Origin: JAVKLU01 sp031538895
Lineage (GTDB): Bacteria; Pseudomonadota; Gammaproteobacteria; Burkholderiales; Burkholderiaceae
Assembly (NCBI GenBank): GCA_031538895.1
Contig: JAVKLU010000032.1
Span: 1-64,000, forward strand
DNA length: 64,000 bases
Direction of reading: 5' to 3'
A program made the translations under genes and the position numbers. A model generated the notes under the pieces. That model searched no databases. It worked only from the letters and a program-made list of their open reading frames with translations, and had not been told where the DNA came from. This document shows, one piece after another, positions 43,028 through 51,551 of this stretch; the first letter of the stretch is position 1; every line of letters starts with the position of its first letter.

Positions 43028-44415
43028 TCGTGTATCGTCCACGTAAATTGATTTTGCTTGCCTTTGATCTGCGGCCGCAAAATTTTGAATCCCGAATTGG
43101 TCAATAATTTTGTCGCACTTTCCATGTCTTTGCTCGATAACACATTCCACTGCACGATTAAAGAGTAGCTGCGGGTTTGTAGATCGTAGGCGTATTCGAG
43201 GTGTTTGATTTTTTTGCCGTCGCTGTTGAATGTTTGTATCGCCGCCTCAAATTTTTGCAACAAAGTAAATACGGGTGCCAAAGTTGGTTTTGCGGTTGTT
43301 GTTTGACGGCTTTGCAAACGGGTGAGCGCGTCAAGCGGGTTGCTTGAGATGATTTCATTGGGATACGCGCGAGTAAACACTTGTTGCTGCGCCACTTGTA
43401 AATCCTGTGCTTGTTGTGCTAAACGCCACGCGTCCAAATTGATGCCCAGTACACTGAAACCCACCGCCGCCATTGCGGCGATTAACAGGCCACGTAATTG
43501 AGGCATTTGCGCCCAGCTAATAGATTGAATAGATTGACCCGTCGCAGATTTTTTTCCGTCATTAGAAAGACCCGCCTTATAAAAACGCAACAAATTTAAC
43601 GGGCATTTATCTGCTGCGTTAATCCAGTGTCCCCAATCGTAGCGCTGATAAGACTCTGCGGGTGGGAGATAAGTCGGCACTTCATTGGTAAAGCCTAATG
43701 CCGTCCATGAAGCAATCGGCGTGTGTTGAGCCTTGTGCGGTGGTGCGTCTGAACGCTTGAGTGGCTCATCTGACCCCGCATCAGATTCAATCGAGGTTTC
43801 AATTGCGGTGTTAAACGGCGTTTCAAATGGACGTGTTGGTGCGCTGAAAATGACGGACAAGGTCGTGGCTAAATTCTCTGGCGTAACCGTCACTCCAACG
43901 CCGTCTGCGGCGTCGCGTCGCGCACTGACATTGATGAGTCCATCAGGGCGAGGCATAAAAAATGCGCTGTTGATGGGCAAGCATAAAGTTTGTGGCAGGG
44001 CTTCTTGTCGGCCACCGCGCAGAGCGAGGAATTGCGAGAACTCTTGCCAATGCGCACTGTTGCCGATTGCGGCGATCCAATGTTCACCTTCACGGTTGGC
44101 CGCGAAAGTCGCGCTGTAGGCCCCGACTTCGCTTAATAAATATTCTTCAATCACATGCGGTAAAACCTGCTGTAATTTTTTGGATGAGAGTTTGGGCAAG
44201 GGGTGCGTGAATAAACTGACGTCACTGCCTGATAATAGCCATACCGTGTGCGCTGATTTGGGCAGGTGATGAATGGTCGATTCGCCAATCACCAGTGTTG
44301 CCGGACCGCGATTACGCACCCGTCTGAACGACGCGATGGCGAACGGCAAGGGGGTCTCCCAGCGATTGGTCGACAACTCGTGTAAGGGTGGGAGAAGGAC
44401 GAAAAGTGTTTTCAA
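43024..44415 (-). CDS. gspL: Type II secretion system protein L
   Basis: A 463-residue bitopic protein. An actin-like cytoplasmic domain (about 1-240) couples to GspE, a membrane segment lies near 310-330, and a periplasmic ferredoxin-like domain ends the protein. It is the first gene of the set; the 121 bases upstream hold no gspK, nor is any other gsp gene in the window. So this is a detached gspLMN piece of a type II secretion locus, probably with its own promoter. Confidence 0.87.
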   Translation of the reverse strand: MKTLFVLLPPLHELSTNRWETPLPFAIASFRRVRNRGPATLVIGESTIHHLPKSAHTVWLLSGSDVSLFTHPLPKLSSKKLQQVLPHVIEEYLLSEVGAYSATFAANREGEHWIAAIGNSAHWQEFSQFLALRGGRQEALPQTLCLPINSAFFMPRPDGLINVSARRDAADGVGVTVTPENLATTLSVIFSAPTRPFETPFNTAIETSIESDAGSDEPLKRSDAPPHKAQHTPIASWTALGFTNEVPTYLPPAESYQRYDWGHWINAADKCPLNLLRFYKAGLSNDGKKSATGQSIQSISWAQMPQLRGLLIAAMAAVGFSVLGINLDAWRLAQQAQDLQVAQQQVFTRAYPNEIISSNPLDALTRLQSRQTTTAKPTLAPVFTLLQKFEAAIQTFNSDGKKIKHLEYAYDLQTRSYSLIVQWNVLSSKDMESATKLLTNSGFKILRPQIKGKQNQFTWTIHE

Positions 44416-44520
44416 AATGAAGGTTTGGCGCGTGACAAAATCAATAAACGTTTATCGTAGCAGCGGATGAGTTGATGTGGATGAATTGATGTTAATGCAA
44501 TACAAGGTTATCTAGTATAG

Positions 44521-44564
44521 GAGAGGTGCGGGAGAGGTGAGGGAGAGGTGCGGGAGAGGTGCGA
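44521..44564. repeat. 11-bp tandem repeat, four copies, upstream of yceH
   Basis: GAGAGGTGCGG or a close variant occurs four times without gap. Each unit contains GGAGAGGTG, similar to a ribosome site, but the likely start is about 90 bases further on. Confidence 0.9.
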
Positions 44565-44653
44565 TGCACTCCCTGATGGTGTCGGTCAGCGCGCGGTTTC
44601 GGTCAACCCGCGTGCCCGAGGTTTTAATTTTGAGCATTTTGAATACGACGACG

Positions 44654-45439
44654 ATGATGAATGAGCTAAACACAGATTTTACTAATGAACCTACTAACGA
44701 AGCTAAGCATGAAACTAAGCTCGAAACTAAGGTGGCGGCGACTGATACGAATGTTGCGCCCACTTTTGCCCCAGAATATCAACTCGACGAATTTGAGGTG
44801 CGGGTGTTGGGTGTTTTAATCGAAAAATCATTTTTAACGCCGGATAATTTTCCTTTATCGTTAAATTCTTTGGTCAATGGTTGTAATCAGTTGACCGCGC
44901 GTGAGCCAGTGATGGCCCTGGGCGAAGAGGTGGTAATGCTGGCTTTGGAAAGTTTGAGCCAACAAAAATTAGCGCAAGAGCGTCAGCAAGCCGGTGGTCG
45001 TGTCCCTAAATACGAACATCATATGAGTTTTCGCATCAGTTTAGACAAACCTTTGCAAGCGGTTTTGTGCGTGTTATTACTGCGTGGTGCGCAAACCGTG
45101 GGGGAAATTCGTGCGCGCACTGAGCGTATGGTGGCTTTTAGCGATGCGCATGCGGTCGAAGACGTATTAACGCAGTTGAGTGAAAAATTTCCACCGATGG
45201 TCGCGCGTTTGCCGCGCGCGCCAGGCGCTAAAGAAGTGCGCTACATTCATTTGATGAGTGGGTCTGATAAACAAAGTCAAGCCGAGTCGGCGCAAGCCTT
45301 CAGTGGGGTGGGCGGCTTAGTCGCCAGTTCGCCGCGTAGTGACCGGATTGAAGTCTTGGAACATCAAGTGGCGGATTTGCAGCAGCAGCTGAACAATTTG
45401 CAATTGGACTTTGCGAGCTTTAAGCAAAAATTTGAATGA
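44654..45439 (+). CDS. yceH: YceH/DUF480-family protein
   Basis: About 261 residues from the ATG at 44654. The frame is open upstream to 44537, including other possible starts, but the conserved part begins at about LDEFEVRVLGVLIEKSFLTPDNFPLS. This is a DUF480 protein with two winged-helix units (SLNSLVNGCNQLTAREPVM, then the RGAQTVGEIRARTERM repeat). A C-terminal coiled coil (RIEVLEHQVADLQQQLNNLQ) follows. Function is unknown in the family; DNA binding is suggested by fold only. A variable acidic Thr/Asn-rich N-terminus precedes it. It ends 46 bases before element copy 2. Confidence 0.85.
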   Translation: MMNELNTDFTNEPTNEAKHETKLETKVAATDTNVAPTFAPEYQLDEFEVRVLGVLIEKSFLTPDNFPLSLNSLVNGCNQLTAREPVMALGEEVVMLALESLSQQKLAQERQQAGGRVPKYEHHMSFRISLDKPLQAVLCVLLLRGAQTVGEIRARTERMVAFSDAHAVEDVLTQLSEKFPPMVARLPRAPGAKEVRYIHLMSGSDKQSQAESAQAFSGVGGLVASSPRSDRIEVLEHQVADLQQQLNNLQLDFASFKQKFE

Positions 45440-45485
45440 TCCGTCCGTTTGAGTTATTGCGTCAACAGCGTGTCGAGTTTTTAAT

Positions 45486-45628
45486 GGGCACTTCTATAAG
45501 TACAGAATGTGCGGATGAAGTGCGAGGCGCACAGCACACAGAAACCGGAGCGTACCTACAGTACGTGAGGATTTCGCGTACTGCGCAACAAAGCAATTCG
45601 CCGCAAAAATGAATTGATAGAAGTTCCC
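45486..45628 (+). mobile_element. 143-bp MITE-like element, copy 2
   Basis: The same element as 38767-38909 in the opposite orientation, also exactly 143 bp. One terminal repeat has GGGAAC instead of GGGCAC. It is flanked by TAAT on both sides, a 3-4-bp target duplication. The right edge supplies the last base (complement G) of the TAG stop codon of the minus-strand DUF2130 gene. No transposase. Confidence 0.85.
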
Positions 45629-46986
45629 TAATCTAATAATTGCGTTTGCGTCGGTAAGGTTGGGGTCGGTAAGGCGGTGAGAGGCCGATCTAATTGGAGT
45701 GTTTCTGATTCGGTTTGATCTGAATCCAAGGCCGAGAGTTCCAGTCCTTCAATTTCCAGCAGAGATTTTCCGGCAATGCCTTGCAAATCGCCATACATAC
45801 CGACGGTCGCGCCCATTACACGTTCGATTTGTTCGGTGCGTTTGGCCCATTGCTTCATGATGGCTTTACGTTCTTTGTCGAGGTCTTCTTGCATGGTCGA
45901 AAACGCCTCGACGATGGCTTCAACGCGTTGTTTAAAACGCGGCCCCGTTAAGTATTGATACACCAATTCGGTTTTCGATTGTTGGCCTACGGCAGCTAAG
46001 CGCACGCCACTGACTTGCAGCAGGGTTTGGCGCAACACCGTCGCGACAGGCAGCGCGGCACGCGGATGCGCCACCCATACACCATCAATGATGTCAAACA
46101 CTTCGATGTCTTTAGGCAGGCTGTGACTGATTAAAACCGAGATTTCGGCTTTGGCGGTGCGTTGATCTTCGCGCAGTTTTGCCAACCAAGCCTCGCTCCA
46201 ATTTTTAGTGCGTTTGGATTCCCACAAAATCGTGCCGCTTAACTGTCCTTGCCCGCTATAAACGCGCTGCAATACGTCGCCGCCAAATTCGCCTTTGGGT
46301 ACCGGTTCGATTTGGTCAAACGGAAATTTGGCGCGCAGTAAATTTTCGAGTTCGAGTTCTTGAACCTCGCCTTGTAATTGTTGCGAACCTTGTTCGGCCT
46401 TTTGTTTCAACTCTTCAATTTTTTGCTGCATGGCAGAAATGGTTTGTTCTTTCTCCATCAATTTGAGGCGCGAGTTATCTTCGGCTTCGCGCCTGGCTTT
46501 GTCGCGAACTTGATTTAAACCTTCTTGGACGCGCTTGGCGACATTCAATTCCAATTCTCGTTTGGCATCATCAAGCTCGCGCTGTTTGGTGATGAGTTCG
46601 GCTTGCGCGTTTTGCGCCTGGGCCAATTTTTGATCGCTAATTTTTAACACCGCTTGCAGTTCGTTTAATTGACGCGCCTTGCTATCCAGTTCTGCGGCGT
46701 TGGCTTGTTTGGCGCGCCGAGATTCTTCTTCGACAATGCGCGCTCGTTCGCTGGTTAATTGTGCGCTGACCTTGGTGGCGACTTGGTCCTCTAGCATTCG
46801 CGTGGCATCGGCGAGAACTTTTTCTTTTTGACGAATTCCCAATTCTTGTTGCGCAATCGCCGCGTCTTTTTCAGACAATTGTTTGGCAAATTGTTGACGC
46901 GTCGTCTCGATCAGGGGTGCTGCCAAGGATTCGGTTAAACGAATTTCAGTTTTGCAATGCGGACAGGTAATCGTCGGTTCAGTCAT
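45628..46986 (-). CDS. DUF2130 coiled-coil protein with nuclease-like core
   Basis: A 452-residue protein. An N-terminal zinc-ribbon-like CPHC (C8, C11) is followed by a long charged coiled coil (about 25-215). A core region has GGDVLQRV (D237) and LWESKRTKNW (E256, K258), the D...ExK layout of PD-(D/E)XK nucleases. A further helical region and a variable tail rich in Thr/Gln/Leu follow. Function is unproven; the motif suggests nucleic acid cleavage or binding. It ends in a TAG made by the junction with the 143-bp element. Confidence 0.82.
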   Translation of the reverse strand: MTEPTITCPHCKTEIRLTESLAAPLIETTRQQFAKQLSEKDAAIAQQELGIRQKEKVLADATRMLEDQVATKVSAQLTSERARIVEEESRRAKQANAAELDSKARQLNELQAVLKISDQKLAQAQNAQAELITKQRELDDAKRELELNVAKRVQEGLNQVRDKARREAEDNSRLKLMEKEQTISAMQQKIEELKQKAEQGSQQLQGEVQELELENLLRAKFPFDQIEPVPKGEFGGDVLQRVYSGQGQLSGTILWESKRTKNWSEAWLAKLREDQRTAKAEISVLISHSLPKDIEVFDIIDGVWVAHPRAALPVATVLRQTLLQVSGVRLAAVGQQSKTELVYQYLTGPRFKQRVEAIVEAFSTMQEDLDKERKAIMKQWAKRTEQIERVMGATVGMYGDLQGIAGKSLLEIEGLELSALDSDQTESETLQLDRPLTALPTPTLPTQTQLLD

Positions 46987-47013
46987 ATCTTGACAAGAGC
47001 TTAAGAAAAGGAT

Positions 47014-47895
47014 TTAGGACTTTTTGGGCAGGCGTTTAATCAAACTGGAGGTATCCCATCGCGCCCCACCCATCGCTTGCAATTCGCCGTAGAACTGATC
47101 GACTAAAGCAATCGCGGGCAGGCTGGAATGATTACGGCGCGCTTCGTCCAGACACAAACCCAAATCTTTGCGCATCCAATCAACGGCAAAACCAAAATCA
47201 AATTTATGGTCCACCATTGTTTTACCGCGATTGATCATTTGCCATGACGAGGCGGCGCCTTGGCTAATTGCGTCTAGCACCAAGGGCATGTTCAAGCCGG
47301 CGTTGAGTCCAAATTGAACCCCTTCGGCAAGACCCTGTAAAAGGCCGGCGATGCAAATTTGATTGACCATTTTTGCCAATTGGCCCTTGCCGCTGGGGCC
47401 GATGCGAGTGACTGCCTGCGCGTAGCTCATGAGCACGGGTTGCGCTTTTAAAAATGCAGATTCATCACCGCCACACATGACGGTCAAAATGCCTTTTTCT
47501 GCGCCAGCTTGCCCGCCAGATACGGGGGCGTCAATAAAAAACATTTTGTGCTCTGCCAGAATTGCCGCCAGTTCGATCGCAATTTTGGCGCTGGTAGTGG
47601 TGTGATCAACCACGATTGCGCCTGCGCTCAACCCCGCCATAATTCCTTGCTGGGCAGACTCGTCGCCTAATACAACACGTCGCACATCGTCGTCATTGCC
47701 CACGCATAAACACACTATTTCTGCATCTTTGACCGCCTCGATAGGCGAATTGGCGGGGCTCCCTCCATAGTGTTTTGCCCACGCTTGCGCTTTGGCAGAA
47801 CTGCGATTGAATACCGTCACTGAATGTCCTTTGGCTTGTAAATGTCCTGCCATTGGCGCGCCCATGACACCTAAACCGATAAATGCGATTTTCAT
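47014..47895 (-). CDS. NAD(P)-dependent beta-hydroxyacid dehydrogenase family protein
   Basis: A 293-residue protein with the Rossmann motif GLGVMGAPMAGHL, the substrate loop DAPVSGGQAGAEKGILTVM and the catalytic Lys in KMVNQICIAG. This is the 3-hydroxyisobutyrate/tartronate semialdehyde/2-hydroxy-3-oxopropionate reductase family. The substrate is not decided by sequence alone. It is 65 bases downstream of recR on the minus strand and likely co-transcribed. Confidence 0.88.
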   Translation of the reverse strand: MKIAFIGLGVMGAPMAGHLQAKGHSVTVFNRSSAKAQAWAKHYGGSPANSPIEAVKDAEIVCLCVGNDDDVRRVVLGDESAQQGIMAGLSAGAIVVDHTTTSAKIAIELAAILAEHKMFFIDAPVSGGQAGAEKGILTVMCGGDESAFLKAQPVLMSYAQAVTRIGPSGKGQLAKMVNQICIAGLLQGLAEGVQFGLNAGLNMPLVLDAISQGAASSWQMINRGKTMVDHKFDFGFAVDWMRKDLGLCLDEARRNHSSLPAIALVDQFYGELQAMGGARWDTSSLIKRLPKKS

Positions 47896-47960
47896 AATGA
47901 GTTGTATTTAAAAGAACGGGTGAAAAAATGATACTTGACGGTGCTGCTGCAATCGATGAC

Positions 47961-48539
47961 TTAAGCGCGACGACGGTCCCATAGCGCATGGGCCAAAGTA
48001 CTGGCGTCTAGGTATTCCAATTCAGCACCCGCTGGAACACCCCGTGCCAAGCGCGTGATCGAGATATTCAAAGCGTGTAATTGTTGCGCGATAGCGTATG
48101 CAGTGGTTTCACCTTCTTGCGTAAAACTGGTGGCGAGAACGACTTCTTTTACGGTGCCTTCTTGGCAGCGTGCGCGCAATTTTTGTAAGCTGACATGTTC
48201 GGCGCTGTGCCCACTAATCGGAGAGATGCGTCCCATCAAAACGAAATACAAACCTTGATATACATGGGTTTGTTCGATGCGCATTTGATCAATGGGCATT
48301 TCGACGACACACAACAAACTGCTGTCGCGCTTGGGATTGCTACAGGTTGAGCACAAGAGTTCTTCGGTGTAGTTATTGCACCAACTACACGGTTTTAAGG
48401 CCGTTAAGGCCTGCGTTAAACGGTTTGCCAACAGAGCCGCGCCTTGCCGATCATGTTGCATCAAATGGTAGGCCATGCGTTGCGCTGATTTTTCACCAAC
48501 TCCGGGTAAAACCCGCAAGGCTTCAATTAAATTTTTCAA
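47961..48539 (-). CDS. recR: Recombination mediator RecR
   Basis: 192 residues from a TTG at 48539. The frame between the ybaB stop and this TTG has no ATG or GTG. It shows the HhH-type start ALRVLPGVGEKSAQRMA, a zinc finger (C51, C54, C63, C66), and a Toprim domain with VVEMP and FVLMG. It loads RecA at gaps with RecF and RecO. It appears about seven residues shorter at the N-terminus than usual, and the start is uncertain. Confidence 0.92.
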   Translation of the reverse strand: MKNLIEALRVLPGVGEKSAQRMAYHLMQHDRQGAALLANRLTQALTALKPCSWCNNYTEELLCSTCSNPKRDSSLLCVVEMPIDQMRIEQTHVYQGLYFVLMGRISPISGHSAEHVSLQKLRARCQEGTVKEVVLATSFTQEGETTAYAIAQQLHALNISITRLARGVPAGAELEYLDASTLAHALWDRRRA

Positions 48540-48563
48540 GGGGAGGGTCGTGCGCCAAGATGC

Positions 48564-48890
48564 TTAAAAAGGCATTTTGAATCCGGGCGGCAAAGACATG
48601 CCCGAAGTCACTGCGCTCATTTTTTCTTCGGAGCTTGCTTCGACTTTTCGTACGGCGTCGTTAAACGCTGCGGCCAACATGTCCTCAAGCATTTCTCTAT
48701 CATCGCCAGTCAAAGAGGGGTCAATTGTCACGCGCTTAACCGCGTGTTTGCAGGTCATTTTGATGATGACCATGCCCGCGCCAGCTTGACCTTCGACCTC
48801 GATATTGGCCAATTCTTCCTGTGCCTTTTTCATATTGTTTTGCATTGCCTGGGCTTGTTTCATTAAGCCAGATAAGCCGTTTTTCATCAT
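48564..48890 (-). CDS. ybaB: Nucleoid-associated protein YbaB/EbfC
   Basis: A 108-residue protein with the N-terminal helix LSGLMKQAQAMQNNMKKAQEELA and the GQAGAGMVIIKMTCKHAVKRVTIDPSL sheet typical of YbaB. It binds DNA as a dimer. It lies between dnaX and recR, the conserved order. Confidence 0.95.
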   Translation of the reverse strand: MMKNGLSGLMKQAQAMQNNMKKAQEELANIEVEGQAGAGMVIIKMTCKHAVKRVTIDPSLTGDDREMLEDMLAAAFNDAVRKVEASSEEKMSAVTSGMSLPPGFKMPF

Positions 48891-48953
48891 GATCTCATCT
48901 CCAAAAAATTGTGACCTAAAAATAGGGGTGTGAAAAATAAAGGTGTGAAAATT

Positions 48954-50714
48954 TTAAGGTGTCGCCGTGGGGGCCGCATTCAAACGAATCGATTCGGGAA
49001 TCAAGCTTGCGCCTAAATCACGCACTAGGTTTTGAAAAAAACTGTCCGATTCAATTTGCGTTTTTAAGTGCGTCAAATGGGCCTGTTCGGTTTGTTTTTG
49101 CAACATTAAATACGTTTGTGATACCGCGCCTTCGCTAAAGCTAAGGCGAATTTCTTGTCCAAAATGAGTGGACAGCGCTGCTTGTACAGTCGCTTCGCTA
49201 CTGGCGATGCGCAAACTCGCCGAGGGAATTCGTAAATGAATTTGCTGACCTGCGGCCATAATGAGTTCGCTTTGGTATACCAGTTGCTGCGCCATGCCCT
49301 TTAGCGGTAATTGTGCGACCAGACTTAACCATGTTTTCGCGTCACACAGTATGGCGGCGGACGATACCGGCTCTGTCAATGACAAATGGGGTTCGGGCGC
49401 GCGTTCTTCAGGTTCCGCGCGTTCTTCAGATTCAATAGGATCGGGTGCGGCGAGGTGTTCTACTTTTTCAGCGGGAGCTGCTGAGACGGCTGGTCTGGCG
49501 TGAGCGTTTGCATGGTTAACGGGCGATGCGTTTGGGCGGGCTTCTGCGGCGTTGCCTTGAGTCGATGGAGGACGGGTTAATGGACGCTCTGAGGGCGGCG
49601 CAGAGTTTTCACTGGTTGAGGGGTTAAAGCGCAAGAGGCGTAATAAAGTCATCATGAATCCCGCAAATTCATCCGGCGCCAAACTTAAATCGCGTGAACC
49701 GTAGGTGACGATTTGATAATAGACCTGGACTTCGGTTCCCGAGAAGGTTTGCGCCAAGCGTTGTACATCGGCGTATTCCGGCAGTTCTTGGCTCAGCGCA
49801 TCGCTGGCGACTTGGACAATGGCGATTTGCTGCAATAAGTTGGCCAAATCAGTCAGCGCGCCAGAAAATGACAAGCTGCGCATGGACATTTCTTGGGCGA
49901 TCGCAAACAGGCTTGCCCCTTCTTGCGCGGTCAGTGCGTCCAAAATTCGGAACAAATAACTTTGATCTAAAGCACCAAACATTTCAGTCACTTTGCTGCG
50001 GCTAATCGTATCGCCCGAATACACGATCGCCTGATCGGTTAAAGACAGCGCATCACGCATCGATCCGTGCGCGGCTTTGGCAATCATCGCCAGTGCAGGG
50101 GTTTCAAATGGGATTGACTCTTGCGTTAACACACTGGCCAAATGTTGGGCAATGATTTCCGGCGGCATTTGCTTGAGATTAAATTGCAGACAACGCGATA
50201 AAACAGTGGGGGGAATTTTTTGTGGATCGGTCGTCGCCAAAATAAATTTCACATGGCTGGGCGGTTCTTCCAGCGTTTTGAGCATTGCGTTAAACGCGTG
50301 ATTGGTGAGCATGTGCACCTCATCAATCATGTAAATTTTGATTCGTCCTTGGGTTGGCGCGTACACCGCTTGCTCCAGCAATTCGGCCATTTCGCTGACG
50401 CCGCGATTGGACGCCGCATCCATTTCAATATAGTCAATAAAGTTGCCGCTATCAATCGCGCGGCAATGTTCGCACTGTCCGCAGGGCTGCGCGGTGATAT
50501 TACCTTTACCGTCCACGCCGATGCAGTTTAGGGCTTTGGCAAGGATGCGCGATAAAGTTGTTTTCCCCACGCCACGGGTTCCCGTAAACAAATAGGCGTG
50601 ATGCAAACGTTGTTGCGTCAAGGCATGAGTTAAGGCGCGCACGACGTGCTCTTGGCCGGCTAGGGTAGAAAAATCGCGTGGCCGATATTTACGCGCCAGA
50701 ACTTGATAGGACAT
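48954..50714 (-). CDS. dnaX: DNA polymerase III subunits gamma/tau
   Basis: A 586-residue clamp-loader ATPase. Walker A is GTRGVGKTTLSR, the zinc site lies in CGQCEHC, then MIDEVHML and SRC. Domains I-III cover about 1-370; a Pro/Ala/Glu-rich linker and a tau-type C-terminal domain (about 450-586) contact the polymerase and helicase. I saw no A-AAA-AAG slippery site, so a separate gamma by frameshift is not supported. The SRP RNA gene is just upstream. Confidence 0.95.
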   Translation of the reverse strand: MSYQVLARKYRPRDFSTLAGQEHVVRALTHALTQQRLHHAYLFTGTRGVGKTTLSRILAKALNCIGVDGKGNITAQPCGQCEHCRAIDSGNFIDYIEMDAASNRGVSEMAELLEQAVYAPTQGRIKIYMIDEVHMLTNHAFNAMLKTLEEPPSHVKFILATTDPQKIPPTVLSRCLQFNLKQMPPEIIAQHLASVLTQESIPFETPALAMIAKAAHGSMRDALSLTDQAIVYSGDTISRSKVTEMFGALDQSYLFRILDALTAQEGASLFAIAQEMSMRSLSFSGALTDLANLLQQIAIVQVASDALSQELPEYADVQRLAQTFSGTEVQVYYQIVTYGSRDLSLAPDEFAGFMMTLLRLLRFNPSTSENSAPPSERPLTRPPSTQGNAAEARPNASPVNHANAHARPAVSAAPAEKVEHLAAPDPIESEERAEPEERAPEPHLSLTEPVSSAAILCDAKTWLSLVAQLPLKGMAQQLVYQSELIMAAGQQIHLRIPSASLRIASSEATVQAALSTHFGQEIRLSFSEGAVSQTYLMLQKQTEQAHLTHLKTQIESDSFFQNLVRDLGASLIPESIRLNAAPTATP

Positions 50715-50828
50715 TTTTGTCTTAGGGAAAAACGAAAAATAAGGTTTAGCCTACACCGACGGGCTAAAATGACACCACTTGATTCAGAGCTTTTTCAGAA
50801 CAATTTTTGCAGAATTTTTGGGGACGAT

Positions 50829-50922
50829 GACGGGCTGGATCTGTGGCACTTGCAGGTAGAGTTAGGGCTGCTTCGTTCCCGACCTGACCCGGTTGGCTCG
50901 CTCCAATGCACAGGAGCCCGTC
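50829..50922 (-). ncRNA. ffs: 4.5S signal recognition particle RNA
   Basis: On the minus strand the core GGGTCAGGTCGGGAACGAAG with GCAGCCC next is the conserved symmetric/asymmetric loop and tetraloop region of bacterial small SRP RNA. The ends GACGGGCT and AGCCCGTC pair, giving a hairpin of about 94 nt. The RNA binds Ffh for co-translational targeting. Position directly upstream of dnaX is common in betaproteobacteria. Exact ends are inferred from the terminal stem. Confidence 0.93.
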
Positions 50923-50989
50923 GCTGATGATTCTACTCTAAGCTTTAATGACAATCTTTGATGTTCAGTTTGTATAACACCTTAAATTT

Positions 50990-51481
50990 ATGAAAACTCA
51001 ATTGCATTTAAATCCTATTAAATCGAGCGTTAGACATGCTGGCCGCGCTTTTTTGATCGGGGGCGCGATACTGGTGGGTATGAGCGCATTTGCGCAAAAG
51101 GCGGTCTCACCGACCTTACACACTTTACAGTTTTCTAACAGTCCCTTTATTCAAATCAAGGTTGAAGTCGCAAGCACTGACGCCCAACGCGCGCTAGGTT
51201 TGATGAATCGCAAAAAAATAGGCAAAGATGGCGGAATGTTATTTATCAGTGCCGCGCCCGAAAACACCTGTATGTGGATGAAAAATACCTTGCTGCCTTT
51301 AAGCGTGGCGTTTATCAACGACCAGGGGCGAATTGTGAATATTGAAGATATGCAACCCAAAACCTTGACGACGCATTGCGCCAAAGAGCCGGTTCGTTAT
51401 GCTTTGGAAATGAATTTAGGATGGTTTGCGGCGCATCAAATTATCCCTGGCACAGTGGTTTTGAACTTGCCCCGCTTTTGA
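50990..51481 (+). CDS. Exported DUF192 protein
   Basis: A 163-residue protein with a signal peptide (about 1-36, cleavage after AFA) and a DUF192 domain: VASTDAQRALGLMNRKKI, GMLFI and CMWMKNTLLPLSVAFI. Family function is unknown. It diverges from the ffs-dnaX unit and is 70 bases upstream of phoR. Confidence 0.9.
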   Translation: MKTQLHLNPIKSSVRHAGRAFLIGGAILVGMSAFAQKAVSPTLHTLQFSNSPFIQIKVEVASTDAQRALGLMNRKKIGKDGGMLFISAAPENTCMWMKNTLLPLSVAFINDQGRIVNIEDMQPKTLTTHCAKEPVRYALEMNLGWFAAHQIIPGTVVLNLPRF

Positions 51482-51551
51482 ACTTACCCGTTAGGCGCAA
51501 GGATCATTTTCTAATTGACGCGTTAATCGCAATCTTGATAGAACAGTCTAT

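Noticed and set aside
44512..44763. Minus-strand 83-codon open frame over the start of yceH
   Set aside because: It is antisense to yceH and its sequence comes largely from the GAGAGGTGCGG repeat and the low-complexity N-terminus; there is no ribosome site or recognisable domain.
48954..50714. Programmed frameshift in dnaX
   Set aside because: No A-AAA-AAG heptamer was found in frame; the GAAAAAG near the linker is in the wrong phase.
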